Origin: Zizania palustris
Taxonomy: Eukaryota > Streptophyta > Magnoliopsida > Poales > Poaceae
Reading direction: 5' to 3'
Assembly: GCA_019279435.1 (NCBI GenBank)
Contig: JAAALK010000079.1
Coordinates: forward strand, 85,740,162 to 85,804,161
Length of the DNA: 64,000 nt
Shown: positions 24,376 to 38,000 of the stretch, one piece after another
How positions within the stretch are numbered: the stretch's first letter is position 1
How the letters are laid out: every line of letters begins with the position of its first letter
Made by a program: the position numbers and the translations under genes
Notes under the pieces: generated by a model
The model's database searches: none
Told to the model about the DNA's origin: nothing
What the model saw: only the letters and a program-made list of their open reading frames with translations

Positions 24376-25873
24376 TGTGACGCCCCGATTTACCAAATCG
24401 GAACATTATTGAATTTTCAAAGAAAAACAAAATAACAAGAGGTTCATCATGCGACATCTTACATACGGGCAATCATTCGTGGTTCGCATACCACATTATT
24501 ACACAAGTGTAAAAATAAAAGAAATAATGAAAACAAACGGCATGACGAACGTCTTCTTTAGGATCTTCTTCTCGACTGGGTCGCTACTCCAGACCATCCT
24601 CCTCATAGTATGCAGACTCTGAAGTGTTTGTCCAATGGGTATGAGTACAAAAAGTACTCAACAAGCCACCGCAAATGCAATAATAATGCAGGATAATAAC
24701 AAAGGAATAGTAATCGCTCAAAGTGTGGAAAAGTACATTTTTCAGTTATAGCATTTAATGTAGTCAAATTTTATCATGCGGAATGTTAAACATGAACAAC
24801 ATAATACCATCTAACTCGAGGAGTACGTTTTCCCTCCTCGCTCAACAGTCCTTACATGTCAAATCATCATGCACACTCATGAAAGTAAACTAACTGTGGG
24901 ATGTCACGCAACCCGCCCTTGACCATGGGCTCAGCTTTTCGAAAAGATTTAAGACTCTGATCAGAGGTGTACCATTGTACCCACATGGCACGCACTCATC
25001 CCAAACAACAAAGTGTAACGAGATGACCCATACCACATGAACTCGTGCCAAAACCTCAGCATGAAATGCTCCAAGCAATAATCACCCGCTCTAGGTTTCG
25101 CCGGCGCGCTGGGCCGCATCCCAGCTAACGTAACACCCCCTTTTGCATCACGTCGGTACAAGCCACCCGCAGGTGTTGCTTGACCCATCTCCAAGTGGTG
25201 CCTTGGGTTGCAACACTCCATACCTTAGTTAGGACTTACCCACTAGACTTGTGGTTAGTACGAAAATGTATTGCAACGGATCCCGCAGACCGGTCCTTAT
25301 AGTGCCCCGGGTGCTACCGACCAATGTCCTAGATTGCACCCGGAACCCACCATGCATACACTCATAACCATAACTCTATCACCAACAGAATTCCAAAGAT
25401 AAGAATAACGGGGATCATATAGTAGAATCCAATTTACTACGACTCATCTTTAACCTATAGCGATTGTGCCAATACATTGGACATTAGCTAATAGTACTAA
25501 TAATATGGTGACAAGGAGTTTAGGCTAGATAGCATGGCTTGGGTTTGCACTCCAAGGTCGGGGATCTAAATAAATATAATGTAGGGCTTTCATTTGACTA
25601 ATACATGTATAACCTATGTGTTTTGGCGATAGCTTAACAAAAATGGGTTCAATATGCTCAAAAGATTGGTTTGGTGACTTGCCTTGTTCAGCGAAGGAGG
25701 AGGGAGGAACTTCCGGGAAGTATTCCGGCTCTTTGACAGCGTCGTAGTCTTCTCGATATAAATAATAAACACAGCATTCAATAAAACAACCCAAAATCAC
25801 ACAATAAGCATATATGTTTTTAATTGGATTAAATTAGGGGAAATCAAGTTATTAATCTTCTGAAATCATTATC
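24376..25873 (-). repeat. 5' LTR of element A, interrupted by element B
   Basis: It is a close copy of 15936-17434. Similarity ends abruptly after ATTATCT, where the LTR of B begins. The remaining 1.3 kb of this LTR is not in the window and should lie beyond the right half of B. Confidence 0.9.
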
Positions 25874-28800
25874 TGTAACATCCCAAGAATTAAAAATAAA
25901 TAAAATAAAGAAAAATGAATTTTCTGGAATATAAGTGAGTTATTTAATTAAAGAAAACCCTAAAAGAGCCCTATTAATGCCAAACAAGGGGGAATACTTC
26001 AAATTTTAACTTGGAAAATTTATGGTGGAATCTAGAGGCCAAGATATAATTTTAGGATTTTTTACAAATTTTTATCAACAATGATTCGACTCTTAAATAA
26101 ATAAATGAATTACTGGAATTATTTTAATTCAGCAAAGCATTTTAATTCTTAATGGGCCGCAACCCAGAATCCTCCCCGAGCCCAGCCCAGTCCATCGCCA
26201 TGTCACCACCAGGTGGGACCCAGATGTCGGCGCCGCTCCCCTTCTTTCTCTCCCGCCCGCGCCCCGCCTCGGCCCCACCCGTCAGCCTCGCTAGCGCCTC
26301 CCTCCGCCTCTGACAGCCCGGGCCTGGCTGTCGTCCCTTTCCATTCCCTCTCGCCCTGTGATAGGTGGAACCCACCTGTCAGATCCATCGTCTTCGATGG
26401 AAGGGGATCCCCCCTTTCCTTTCCGGCGACCCCTTCCCTTTTCTCGCCGCCAGCCGCCCCTATCAGCCGGGATACGCCCCGGACTCCCTTCCTCCGACTC
26501 CGGCGATCACTTTCCCCCTTTAGCCAAAGCGTTTTCGTGCATTTGGAAGCTTGGCCGTGCAAATGGATAGCCTCGCCGGAGTTTATGGGAACCCTCGGTT
26601 CCCTTCCGTTTGGCCACCGCCGATGACCCTATAAGAACCCCTCGGCTCGCCGCCCTCTACCCACACCCTCTTAGCCCAAGCCATCGCAAACCAGAGCGCC
26701 GCCACCCACTTTTCGGCCTTCGGCTCTGTTTCGACTCCAGCAACCCCTCGCCACTGACACAAGCCGCCGCCGTCCTCGTCACCGCCACCATCGGGACCGT
26801 CGTCAACCGCTCGTCCTCGGCCACGCCTTCGTTGGTCGTGAGGACCACCAGACCGTCGTTGCCGTCAAGCACCCAAACACCCTTCGCCGTCTACCCTCTC
26901 CGCCGGTCGCCATCGGACGTCTTTCTCCACCGTCGCAGGTATGGTCATGACCGCCATCCCCTCCTCTTTCCATTTCCGCCGAGAACTAGGCCCCTAGGTC
27001 CTCACCATCGCCGTCGCCGCCGTGCCCGAGCCCGCCGGAGCCGAGAACGAAGGGGGTACTTGCCCCCTTACGCACGTGTCGTGCCGGACGACACCCTGAC
27101 CGTGCGATCCCGATCGGAGGGCCTAGATTAAATCCCTTCGGGATTTAATCCTGACCCTTGATCTGGTCAAAGCGGTATAGGGCCATCCGGGCCGTCCGTT
27201 GCCACTTAAGCGATCCCGCCTCGTGCCTGGCCGCTGGATCCAGATCCGACGGTTCTGGTTAATCTAGTCCACGCGCATAGTAACCCAGTTCACCGTGGGC
27301 CTGGCTCACCATGGACCAGAACCCATTTTCTGTTTAAAATAAAATTCATAAATTGATTTAAACTTTGAAAATTAATAACTTGCTCATTTTAACTCCAAAT
27401 TTAACCATTCAAATTTTGTTAAATTCAACATTTTATTATCTACATGTTTATGCCATAAAAACAATATGTCACTTTAGCCCAAAATATTCTGATTAAATAA
27501 ATGGATAAAAACCCCTTAGGGATAAATTGATAATTCATGAAATAAATTAGGAAAAACCCTAAAATCTAATCTTTAACATTTTTCAACATAACTTCTGAAT
27601 AATAAAGCTTAATTTCACATATTTAAATCATAAAACTTGTATGCTTATGAATTGTGATATTTTGATTGTTTATTAAATGTTATGTTTACTTCTTCCGTAT
27701 CGAGAAGACTACGAGATCGTCGAGGAGCCGGAGTTTTACCCTGAGGTTCCTCCATCACCATTTGCTGATCAAGGCAAGTCACAACCCCATTTTTGATCAT
27801 CATTGAGCCCATGCTTTAATAAATTATCGCTATAACTCATAGGATAATATTGCATTAGTCTAATCTCAAGCCTTACACTATATTTATTAGATCCCCGTCC
27901 TTGTGTGTAAACCCAAGCCATACTTATTGAGCCTACACTCCTTGTCACTCTACAATAATATATTATCTAGTGTCCAATGTACCGACACAACTGCTATAGG
28001 ATAAAAAGAATGAGTCGTAGATAGATGAATTCTACTATATGTATTTCCCCGTTATTCTCGTCTCTGGACTCTGTTGGAGTTGGCTATGTTATAAGTATGG
28101 TGGGTTCCGGGTGCAAGCTAGGGCATTAGTTGGTCGCACCCGGAGCACTATAAGGACCGGTCTGCGGGATCTGTTGCAAAGCACTTCCGTACTAACCACA
28201 AGTCTAATGGGTAAGTCCTAACTGGAAGTATGGAACAATCCGACTCGATGCACCATAGTGGAGGGGGCAAGGGGAAACCTGCGGGTGACATGTACCGACG
28301 TGGCTCAAGGGGGGTTTTGGTGTTGGCTCGATGCGTCGGGGCACCATATGAAACCCATAAGAGGGCGCTGTCGGGTCGAGGTGGACCATATGGAAGGTTT
28401 TGGCACGAGTTCCCGTGGTATGGGTCATCTCGTTACACTTTGGTGCGTGGGATGAGTGCGTGCCTTGTGGGTACAGTGGTACACCTCTGATCAGAGTATA
28501 TAAATCTTTTCGAAAAGCCGAGCCCACGGTCAAGGGCGGGTTGTGTGACTTCTCGCAGTTAGTTTACTATTGCTTGCGTGAAAGTGTTATTCATGGCATG
28601 TAAAGACTATTGAGCGAGGGTGGGCTGACTGTACCCCTCGAGTTAGAAGATGATGCATACACATGTTTACATTTCTGTATTAATAACTTGATCACATTTA
28701 ATTGCTTTACAAACATGCTTTTCCGCAAAATTAGTCACTACCTTCCTTGTTATTACTCTGCATTATATTTGCATCCGGTGGCTTGCTGAGTATGATTGTA

Positions 28801-29075
28801 CTCACCCCCGTTGACTTACACCACCAGAGCCCATCTACTACGAGGAGGATGAAGGTCTGGAGTAGCGACCCAGTCAAGGCGAGACTAGAAGGAGGTGTTC
28901 ATCTAGGACCCTTGTTTTATTAGTTTATCTTCACTTTATTCACTTTTGTACTAATACGGTCTACGAACTGTGAATGCTTGTCGTATTGTATGTGGTCGTG
29001 TGATGAACATCTTGATTTATTGATTTTCTATGAAATTTCAATAAAGGTCCAGATTTTTTAAATCTGGGCATTACA
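25874..29075 (+). repeat. 5' LTR of element B
   Basis: It is 3202 bp, from TGTAACATCCC to GGGCATTACA. It includes a GC-rich segment (26150-27300) and the family-wide words CGAGAAGACTACGAG and CTTTTCGAAAAGCCGAG. Overlapping open frames at 26142-27131 lie on both strands and are compositional. Confidence 0.88.
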
Positions 29076-29078
29076 ATA

Positions 29079-29090
29079 TGGTATCAGAGT
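29079..29090 (+). other. primer-binding site of element B
   Basis: TGGTATCAGAGT is one base off the initiator tRNA-Met complement, three bases after the LTR. Confidence 0.85.
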
Positions 29091-29210
29091 CGACTTGACT
29101 GTAGGAAGCCAAACAGACCTGACCCTAGGACTTATAATAACCATATTTTCTTACAAAATTACTTACCCTCTCATCTTTTGGAGTTTCACAAAAATTTCTC
29201 TCTTTTGTAG

Positions 29211-30001
29211 ATGCCGGTCCATACCATGAGTGGGACTCTCCGCGACGAGGCCGGATTCGTCCGCGAGCTTCGCATGCTCGTTAGTTTCCTCGGGTTCGAG
29301 CACGAGCCAATGTTCCACGGAGTCTTCCCCGATGAGGACGAGAGCTACTGCGAGGTCACCATTGTCATCCGCCCTTCCACGCAGACAACACACACTTACC
29401 GAGCCGGAGGACCCACTTTTTGGTGGCCAGTCAACGCACCGCCCTTCAGGCCCTCACCGAGCTCCGAGTGATCTACGACAGCCAGCTCTACGACACGGAC
29501 TATCGCTTCATGCCCATGCGCACTCCGGGGAGTCCACACAGCGTCTACATCAGCACACTCTCCCAGTGTCTACACCTATTGGAGGCAATGGAAGAGCTCC
29601 ACTACGAGGCTCTGCAGGATGCCAACGGCCAGCGTGACACTATTGACTTCTATCGCCACTTTTCAGAGGATTTGAACCGCGAGAACGGAGAACTTCATCA
29701 CCGTGTCCAGCAGGGGCACCATTTGGCTACCGAGGCTGAGGAGTTGAGGCGCTAGAATGAGCTCCTATGTCAGAGCGTCGCCGACACCGCACAACTTCGC
29801 CATCAGATCAAGGAGTTGCAGAAGGACCTAGAGGAGGTCGCTCCCCTTCTGCCCCGCAAGCGGAAATCACTCCAGATCCCCACAATTAGGCCCAAGAGGA
29901 TCTCCTGCAGTGCACCTCCCACCGGACCCTCCAGCTCCACCACCCCTGCACCGACCATCTCCGCCGAGCCCATGATCGAGTCGTCCCCCGAGCTGCCTTA
30001 G
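29211..30001 (+). pseudogene. broken leader ORF (ORF0) of element B
   Basis: The ATG at 29211 is directly preceded by TCTTTTGTAG, a splice-acceptor-like sequence. The frame runs MPVHTMSGTLRDEAGFVREL, shifts frame around 29420, continues (LTELRVIYDSQL, YRFMPMRTPG, LLEAMEELHYEAL), meets a TAG near 29753 where D has CAG, and ends with the basic patch (LPRKRK, RPKRI) and ESSPELP. It clearly shares ancestry with the intact frame in A and the one-stop copy in D. Confidence 0.8.
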
Positions 30002-30189
30002 ACGTAGTTTCTACGGTTGCTTGTTTCCTTTTCGTTGTTTTTGATTGTATTGCCACTCATGTCAAATATAAGGCATGGGTGAAGATTAAATAAAAGATTT
30101 ATATGTAATAGTCTAGGATAACACATTTTGGAAATAAAACTTAGCCACATTTCCCCTAAAAGTTTATTGTCTGTTTTGGAAACTCCAGG

Positions 30190-33100
30190 ATGACCAACAC
30201 TCAGGGATCCGATGCTCCCCAAAATGGAGGGGACAACGGAAATTTGCCCCAATGGGGAGCAACGGGGCAGAGGCAGGCCCCAGTCACCAACCACCCCACC
30301 CTGGCCGAAATGATGGCCAACCAGAACCAACTGATATCCACGCCGTTGAACCAGATGCAACGACAGCAAAACCAGATTTATGAGCAACAGGCTCAATTCT
30401 TTCGTCTACACCAACAGCAGCCCGAGATCCCTCGTCCCACTACTCCCGCTCCTGCACCTGCCTCACAACTATCGGAGTTTCTCCGAGTCCACCCTCCCAC
30501 GTTCTCTAGCACCACCAATCCCATGGAGGCTGGTGACTGGCTAAGAATGATAGGGAAAAAGTTGGATCTCCTGACCTGCACTGAGCAGGAGAGGGTAGCC
30601 TTCGCTGCCCACCAACTCTAGGGACCCACCGCGGAATGGTGGGATAACCTATGAGAGACTCTGCCGGAGGGACACGTCCATACTTGGGCGGAATTCTCCG
30701 CCGCTTTCCGCACGGCCCACATCCCCGGCGATGTCATTGCCTAAAAACAGCAGGAATTTAGGGACCCGCAACAAGGAAGCAGGTCCATGACCGAATATTT
30801 GCATGAATTCAACCGGCTGGCTCGGTATGCGCTAGAGGAAGTCCGTACGGATACGGCCCGATAGTCCAAGTTTCTCCGGGGGCTGAAGGACGAGCTTTCC
30901 CTTCAGCTGGTCTCCGGAGACTACGCCAACTTTCAAAAGTTGGTCAACAAGGCGATTATTCAGGAGACCGAGCAGAATAAAGTTGACCTGAAAAAGAAGA
31001 GGATGATCGCCTTCCGCCAGAATCAAGGAATGGCACAGAGGCCACGATTTGCACCTCCCCCACTAGCGCCCCAATATCACCCGCGCCCGATGTACCATCC
31101 CGCACCACCCGCCGCCAACACCGGAGTAGGACATCCTCGCCCCGCCCCCGCCGCACCAACTGCTCCAACCGCCCCTGCCAAGAAAGCAGAGGTTCTGCGC
31201 GACAAGCACAGCAAGCCCGTGATTTGTTTCAATTGCCGCCAGGAGGGGCATTACTCCCACCAGTGCCCCCACCCCAAGCGTCTGCAAGGAGTCACTGCCA
31301 ACCCTACCGTCTGCGCCCGCGTCAACCATGTCTCCGCCGAGGAAGCCCAGGCTGCACCGGAGATTGTCATGGGTAAGTTCACCGTACATTCAGCACCTGC
31401 AGTGGTCTTATTTGATACTGGAGCTACGCACTCCTTTATTTCAACAACTTTTGTGGAAAAATATAATCTAAACAAATGCGAACTAGCCAGGCCAGTATTG
31501 ATAGCCACCCCTAGCAAACAAACCCAAGCCCGCTCTTATAGTCCAAGGGTATGGGTAGATATCCAAGGCACAATATTCTGGGTTGACCCCATCCTAATAG
31601 AATGCCAAGGTTTGGATCTGATACTATGAATGGATTGGCTCAACAAACACCAGGGTGTGATAAGATGTGCCCGGAGGCAAGTAACTATGACCAGTGAAGA
31701 AGGGACTGTTGTCACCTTCCAGATGCCAAGTCAGAAGTCCGGAAGACCTCATCTACACCAGATTACCTTGAAGAGATACCAGTAGTCTGCGAGTACCCGG
31801 ACGTATTTCCAGAGGATTTACCAGGGATGCCACCCAAAAGGGACATCGAGTTCCGGATTGATCTAGTGCCCGGAACCACTCCCATCTACAAGCGACCATA
31901 TCGGATGGCCGCCAATGAGATAGCTGAGATGAAGCAGCAACTTGAAGATCTTGAGAAGAAGGGTTACATCAGACCCAGCACATCCCCGTGGGGAGCCCCC
32001 GTCATATTTGTTGAGAAGAAGGAGGACACGGCTAAGCGTATGTGCGTAGATTATCAAGCCTTGAATGAGGTAACCATCAAAAATAAGTACCCTTTACCCA
32101 GGATCGATGATCTATTTGATCAGCTGAAAGGAGCCACTGTGTTCTCCAAGATCGACCTATGGTCCGGTTATCATCAGCTGAGGATTCGAGAGGAAGATAT
32201 ACCCAAGACGACATTCACTTCTTGCTATGGACTTTATGAGTGCACCGTCATGTCCTTTGGATTGACCAACGCCCCGGCTTTCTTCATGAATATGATGAAT
32301 AAGGTGTTCATGGAATACTTGGACAAGTTTATCGTGGTATTTATAGATGACATCCTCATCTATTCCAAGGACAAAGAAGAACACGAGACCCACATCCGAT
32401 TGACCCTAGGAAAACTAAGGGAACATAAGTTATATGCCAAGTACAGCAAGTGCAAATTTTGGACGGCGGAAGTAAAGTTCCATGGGCATATCATCTCCGC
32501 ACAAGGTATCACGGTAGACCCTGCTACCATAGAAGCAGTTACTGATTGGCTGCCACCTACCAACGTATCAGAGATACATAGCTTCCTTGGTTTGGTAGGA
32601 TACTACAGACGATTTATCGAAAATTTCTCCAAGATACCCAAACCCATGACCAAGTTGTTGCAAAAGGGAGAGAAGTTTGAATGGACTCCTGAATGTGAGG
32701 AAAGTTTTCAGACCCTTAAGTCACGGCTGGTGTCAGCACCCATACTGACCCTACCAGATATAAGTAAGGACTTCCATGTCTATTGTGACGCATCTCGTCA
32801 GGGTTTGGGATGTGTTCTTATGCAAGACGGGAAGGTTGTCTCATACGCCTCTTAGCAATTGAGACCCCATGAGTTAACTACCCTACACACAACCTGGAAT
32901 AGGCCACTGTTGTGCACGCCCTGAAAATATGGAGGCACTATTTGGTCGGAAACAACTGCGAAGTTTTTACAGACCACAAGAGTTTGAAGTATATATTCAC
33001 GCAGCCGGATCTCAACCTTAGGCAAAGGCGATGGTTAGAATTGATAAAGGACTACGACCTAGGCATTCACTACCATCCTGGCAAAGCAAACGTGGTAGTT

Positions 33101-33859
33101 GATGCATTAAGTCATAAAAGGATATTGCACCACCATCATGATTCAGGATCACGCGCCTTTGTTATATAAGGAGATGGAAAAGTTAAATCTCGGGTTAACC
33201 ACAGGAGCCTATCTAGCCACCCTGGAGACTCGACCGATCCTGTTCGAACAGATCCGTGAGGCTCAGTTAGAAGACCCGGACATAGCCACAATTAAGAAGA
33301 ACATGAGACAGGGCAAGGCCCCAGGATTTTCAGAGGATGAGAATGGCACCATATGGTTCGGAACCAGGATCTGCGTACCCAATAAACCAGAGATAAAGAA
33401 CCTTATTCTAAGGGAGGCCCATGATACTCTGTACTCCATCCATCCCGAGAGTACAAAGATGTACCAAGACCTGAAGGAACGATATTGGTGGGTTAGCATG
33501 AAAAAGGAGATTGCCCAGTTCGTCGCAGAATGTGACACCTGCCGACGAGTGAAGGCAGAGCATCAGAGACCCGCAGGACTGCTATAGCCACTTAAAGTGC
33601 CTGAATGGAAATGGGAAGAGATCGGTATGGACTTCATCACCGGACTCCCAAAGACCCAACTTGGATATGATTCTATATGGGTAATCATTGATCGGCTAAC
33701 GAAGGTAGCTCACTTCATAGCCGTTAAGATGACCTTCAGTGGTCCTAAACTAGCAGAGTTGTATATGGCCCGCATAGTATGTCTTCATGGAGTACCCAAG
33801 AAGATAGTCTCCGATAGAGGGAGTCAGTTTACGTCTCGATTCTAGAAAAACCTTCAAGA
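30190..33859 (+). pseudogene. truncated gag-pol of element B
   Basis: Gag starts at 30190 (MTNTQGSDAPQNGG) and is split by stops (for example TAG after HQL at 30619). The CCHC knuckle (CFNCRQEGHYSHQCP) is at about 31228. The protease motif LFDTGATHSF is intact. Reverse transcriptase (31827-32855) keeps FIDD, then come RNase H with breaks near 32855-32912, and integrase pieces (33138-33587, 33597-33845) with the HHCC finger and the GMDF and SDRG motifs. The CACTA element cuts it in the middle of integrase, just after a TAG that replaces the Trp codon of RFWKN. Confidence 0.88.
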
Positions 33860-33907
33860 CACTACAAGAAAACAGAAAGTTTTCGTCGGCTAAAATATCT
33901 TCCGTCG
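33860..33907 (+). repeat. left terminus of the CACTA transposon
   Basis: CACTACAAGAAAA is followed by TTTTCGTCGG and TTCCGTCG. It continues at 45801 once element C and its CGTCG duplication are removed. Confidence 0.9.
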
Positions 33908-34391
33908 TGTTGGTGTAAAAGTTACACCAACAGGTTCTTAGTAGTTAAGAACAAACAAACAAGAGGTTTGTGTCTTTAGGACAAACTTGAGCCTCCGTAA
34001 GGATAACAACTCAAGAGGTCCGAATGTATGTGTTTGAACCACTGGTTCTGGATCCCCTTTACAAGGTACAAAGGGGGGTATTTATAGGGAGAAAGGCTAA
34101 AGGAACAGACCTATTTACCCTTATATTACAAATGACCTTCAGTATTATAAACAAGGTTATACACGGTAAAGTGCTGCAGAGTAGATGGATAAGCAGGGCA
34201 TCCAATCAGTCACGTCTTCCTGCTTCGAAGCCTCCTTTCTCCTTTCGGAGGGTCCTCCGAGACTTCGCGTCGTGGCACCCTTCGATCGTGCTGACGTATC
34301 TTCGGGCATTAGCCGACCATCTTCGGGATCTTCTTAGAGCCTTCGGAGGGTTAACCTTTAAGTCGTGGAAATGAAGTAATTTCCCCCAACA
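33908..34391 (-). repeat. 3' LTR of element C
   Basis: On plus it runs from TGTTGGTGTAAAAGTTACAC to CCCCCAACA. The GTATTTATAGGG word lies at about 34079 (read on plus). A 116-codon frame in it is repeated identically in the other LTR and is not a gene. Confidence 0.95.
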
Positions 34392-34403
34392 GTAGCCCCT
34401 CGA
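34392..34403 (-). other. polypurine tract of element C
   Basis: On minus, GAGGGGCTAC lies directly before the TGTTGGGGG start of the 3' LTR, the form usual in Tat elements. Confidence 0.75.
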
Positions 34404-34630
34404 ATACGCCTTTCTGTAGATAACCTATTTTTTTAGAAAGAAGGCAGTATACGACAGGAACATTTTTAGCTTCGGAGACTTAAAGGGAATACGAAGATAC
34501 TATGATTTAGCCCAGAATATTAAGCCCAATATTTTAAAACGTTCGCCTCCGAATTTTGGCATAGTGAGGAAAACTCCCTGGAGCAGCATGGCTTCGGAGC
34601 ATGAGTGCTACGAGAGCAGTTATGGGGCGC

Positions 34631-34726
34631 GAACGTCGTGCGGGCGGTTACGAAGTGTGGACGTCGTGCAGGCGGTTACGAAGTGTGGACGTCGTGCAGG
34701 CGGTTACGAAGTGTGGACGTCGTGGG
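34631..34726 (+). repeat. 28-bp tandem repeat, about 3.4 copies, upstream of the antisense gene
   Basis: Units begin at 34631, 34659 and 34687, with a partial one at 34715. Each contains GACGTC (GAACGTC in the first), GCGGTTACGAAG and GTGTG. The ACGT core is the binding motif of plant bZIP factors. Between 34735 and 34800 there are four further CCGTTA/TAACGG words. The array lies about 200 bp upstream of a TATA box, so an enhancer role is plausible. Confidence 0.7.
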
Positions 34727-34899
34727 GTGCCGTCAATATGACCGTTACGGCGCAAGTAGCCGTTACCCTCTGTAAAAAGAAGTAACGGTCGATTTCTTCA
34801 GCGGTTGCACGCCGTTTCACTTTCCAACCCCACCTTGCCAGCGACGGAAGCCGAACCTGCAGAGTGAAACTTCTCGAAGAGCAGTATAGGTTGTGTGGT

Positions 34900-34907
34900 T
34901 ATAAAAG
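34900..34907 (+). promoter_or_regulatory. TATA box of the antisense gene in element C
   Basis: TATAAAAG stands 98 bases before the start codon at 35005, at a sensible distance for transcription starting near 34930. It lies inside the element's interior, not in the LTR, and faces the opposite way to gag-pol. Confidence 0.6.
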
Positions 34908-35004
34908 GGGGAGAAAGGGATTACCGGAAGTTTTTTACCGCATTCACCGTTCTTGCAATTCACCTTTCCCCTCAACCTTCTGCCCCTTCGAGCACTTGAG
35001 CGCA

Positions 35005-38000
35005 ATGGCGAGAACCAGCCACACCACTCCTTTGGCGGCCAGCACTATGGCGCAGCGGCAGGCATGGGCGGCATCAGCAGCCACGGCAATGGCGGGGGGC
35101 CCGGGCGGCGGTTGGCCCAAGAACCCTCGGGCGCTCCGTCCGCCCTCCAAGAAGAAGATGGCCCAGAGCTTCGTTATTGGTCAGTCAGTGAGCACAGCGG
35201 AATCCATCGAGGAGGCGGTAGATGGGAAGTTGGGAGCCGGAATGAGGACTCGTGTTCCCGGGACAGAGTCGACTCCACGGCCTCGGCGAGGAGAAGTGGT
35301 AGTCTTCGAGGCATTCTTCGAAGCTGGCCTGGGGCTACCAGCCGTGGATTTCTTAGCAGAGGTACTAGACATGTTCCACATTACTCTGCCTCAGTTGTCC
35401 CCCAACGCAATCGTCCGCTTGGCCGTCTTTGAGTGGGCTCTTCGGGCGGAAGGATGTGAAGGGCGCTCCGAAATCTTCGCAGCAACCCACGAAGCTATCT
35501 GCCAGCCGAAGCCTCAAGATGGACCCGGAGACTCGAAGGTGACAGTGGCTTTCGGCAGTGTCAATTTTCAGCTACGACGGGAGCACGCTCTTCATTTCCC
35601 TGCGAAGGCCATAAACGATCGATGGTATACAAATTGGATACTTCGGTGGTTTTACGCCGAAGTAGGAGAAGACTCCCCCCTTTCGGGCCCTCTTCAAGAA
35701 ATTTGGTTCCGGAAAGAAGCGGACATCTCCCCGAACCCTAGCTTGCTCACGACGAGGCTAGGGTTGCTGGCTTCTGTGGCTCGTCGGATGAGCATGCGAG
35801 ACCTGGCCGAAGAGTTCGTAGGCCTTCGGATCTCACCCCTCGGGGCCAGTTGGCCAATTTCCATCCCGCGAGCTTCGGAGGGGGACCTCCGGAACATAGG
35901 TACGTCCTTCTCCTGCGGCGTCAGTTTATATGAACACATTAATTATACTTATGCTTCTTATACCTTTTCCATTTCAGCGGCGCCTCTGGCCTTATCTCCG
36001 GACGACATAGTCCGGGCTACCGAGCGAATTCTCGGAGCCCCTTCGGTAGCCGAGAGGCAGAAGAGGCTGGAACTGGTAGGGAGTTGGGAGCGCTCGAACA
36101 GGGTGTGGAGAGCCCTCGGCATGGAGCCCCCGCCGCTTCCCGACTTCGCCCCGGCTGGAGCGGCGGCTCGCAAGAGGAAAGCAGCGGCCGAGCCCTCCAA
36201 AAAGGCTGGCAAGCAACCCGCTCAGAAGAAGGCGGTGAAGCAGCCTTCTCACTTGACGCCTGCTTCGTCTTCTTCGTCGCCGGACGAGCGGAGCCCCACT
36301 CCTGAAGAGACAGAAGACTCCGGAGGCGCCACAGCGAAGGCCTTCGAGGATTACCTTCTGATCGACGAAGACATGGAGGAGGTTCCCACAACCCTCCCCG
36401 ACAGGGAGGATGTTGACGTCACCCTTCTGACTCCTGCGCCTGTCAACGTGCAAGTAGAGTCAAACTCTCCCTCCGGCTTGCCTGCCCCCGAAGGGGTTTC
36501 AGCGGAGGTTGTGGCTCCGTCGGACGAGACCGAGGTCAGGACTTCGGGGGATGACTTCGACAACATCCTCCGGATGTACGAAGTCCTGGAGGATCCGGCG
36601 ATCCTTCCTCAAACGGCTCTTGGAGGTATTTTCCCAGAACTCCTTTCTTTTTTCATCGGCATTCGCTTGCTATCTGCAGAATATGTTAATTAACCTTGAT
36701 AATTGAAACAGGTACCTCTTCGGGTATCGAGGCCTCGGTGGTGCCCAACGTCCCTACTTCCTCGGAGACAGTCACCCGGGTGGACCCTCCGGCCCCTCTG
36801 GGGGCTCCGAGCCCGGTGACAGAGAACGTATCCTTCGGAGCGGACGATGTGCTCCCTGGGACGGAATTGGCTCCGGCCGTGGCGACCTCGACTACTGACG
36901 GCGCCTCCGACAACGTGGCTCCAGCCGGAGGTGCGGCGGCCGAAGGTCAAGATGTTCTTGCCTCTCCCCCTTTCGTGCCGGGGAGGGGTAAGAGTATCTC
37001 CAGCTTGGGCCTTCGGGTTGATCAAGCAGCGCCCTCCGTCGGCAACTCAGAGGACGAGGCCGCCGAGGACGACACCCGGGCCTTGTCTTGGCTCCCTCTT
37101 CTGGCTCCTTTCTTGGAGCATCGGAGCGGCCTTCGAAGGCTACTGGAGCCCCTGGCTGAGAAAAGCCAGGATATTGCTAATTCGGAGTTGATCTCCGCTT
37201 TGAGCGAAGTTAGGGCTTCGAGCCTCAACACGGCCCTCGAAAGGGCTGCCCTTCAGGTATGAAAAAGACACCGCAGTTGTTGTATTTTAATGATCAAAGC
37301 TTCTTTAGCACTTACCTTGTTTTCCTTGCAGCAATTCGCCCTTGCTAGAGCGGCAGCGACTTCCAGTGAGGTCGAAATTAACCGACTTAACCGGAAGGTT
37401 ACAGCTCTTCAAACAGCCCTCGACGAGTCTACCGGGAGGTCTCTTCGGCTGAATGAGGAACTCTTGGAAGAGCGGAAGGCCAAAGCCGCGTCTGATGAAG
37501 CCTCTGAAGCCCTCCGTTCTCATGCCGAAGAAGTCAAAGCTGAACAAGTGGTTCTCCGTGCGGAGGTCGAGAGGCTTCGCCAAGAAGCGGCTGCTTCGAA
37601 CGGCCGTATGGTTGAACTTCAAGGGGCTCTTAGCCAGGTAATGGCTCAGAAGAGTTCCTTGATGCTCCGGGTGGCCGCGTTGGACGCAACGGTTGCAAGC
37701 CTGGAAGCAGCAGATAAAAAGAATTCTAGTACTGCTGATCGTACCTTGGAAGCTCTTCAGGGTACGTTAGAGTACTTTGGCACCATGTGCCCTTCGACTT
37801 CTGCTGCAACCTTCGAGCCGCTCGACCGGAAGCTGACGAGGATCCAGGTAGCTTCGTCGCTGATGAAGAATTCCGGGGTACGGTACGGAGAGATCTCCGG
37901 ACAGTGCGCCGGCATCGGGGTTCTCCGCCACCTCGAAACTCTTCAGGTTCCCCTTGCTCCGGTTGGTGGTTCGTCTCCTGGAGGCTTCGCGGATGATGAC

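Larger units (their letters stand above)
15936..25873 (-). mobile_element. element A: Tekay/Del-type chromovirus, minus strand, inside Z
   Basis: LTRs begin TGTGATGCC at 15936 and TGTGACGCC at 24376. In element orientation (right to left) the order is 5' LTR, tRNA-Met primer-binding site, leader ORF (ORF0), gag-pol with a chromodomain, polypurine tract and 3' LTR. The 5' LTR (right side) is complete only to 25873, where element B interrupts it. The coding region carries many stops and is dead, although ORF0 is open. Confidence 0.92.
25874..33859 (+). mobile_element. element B: chromovirus related to A and D, plus strand, inside the LTR of A
   Basis: A 5' LTR is followed by a primer-binding site, a broken ORF0 and a broken gag-pol that runs into the integrase core and stops at 33859 where CACTACAAGAAAA begins. 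The missing integrase end, chromodomain and 3' LTR should lie right of the CACTA element. Multiple stops and frameshifts make it inactive. Confidence 0.9.

Noticed and set aside
34024..34374. 116-codon frame found twice, identical, at 34024-34374 and 45428-45778
   Set aside because: Both lie wholly within the two LTRs of element C. Identity reflects LTR identity, and there is no domain or start context.
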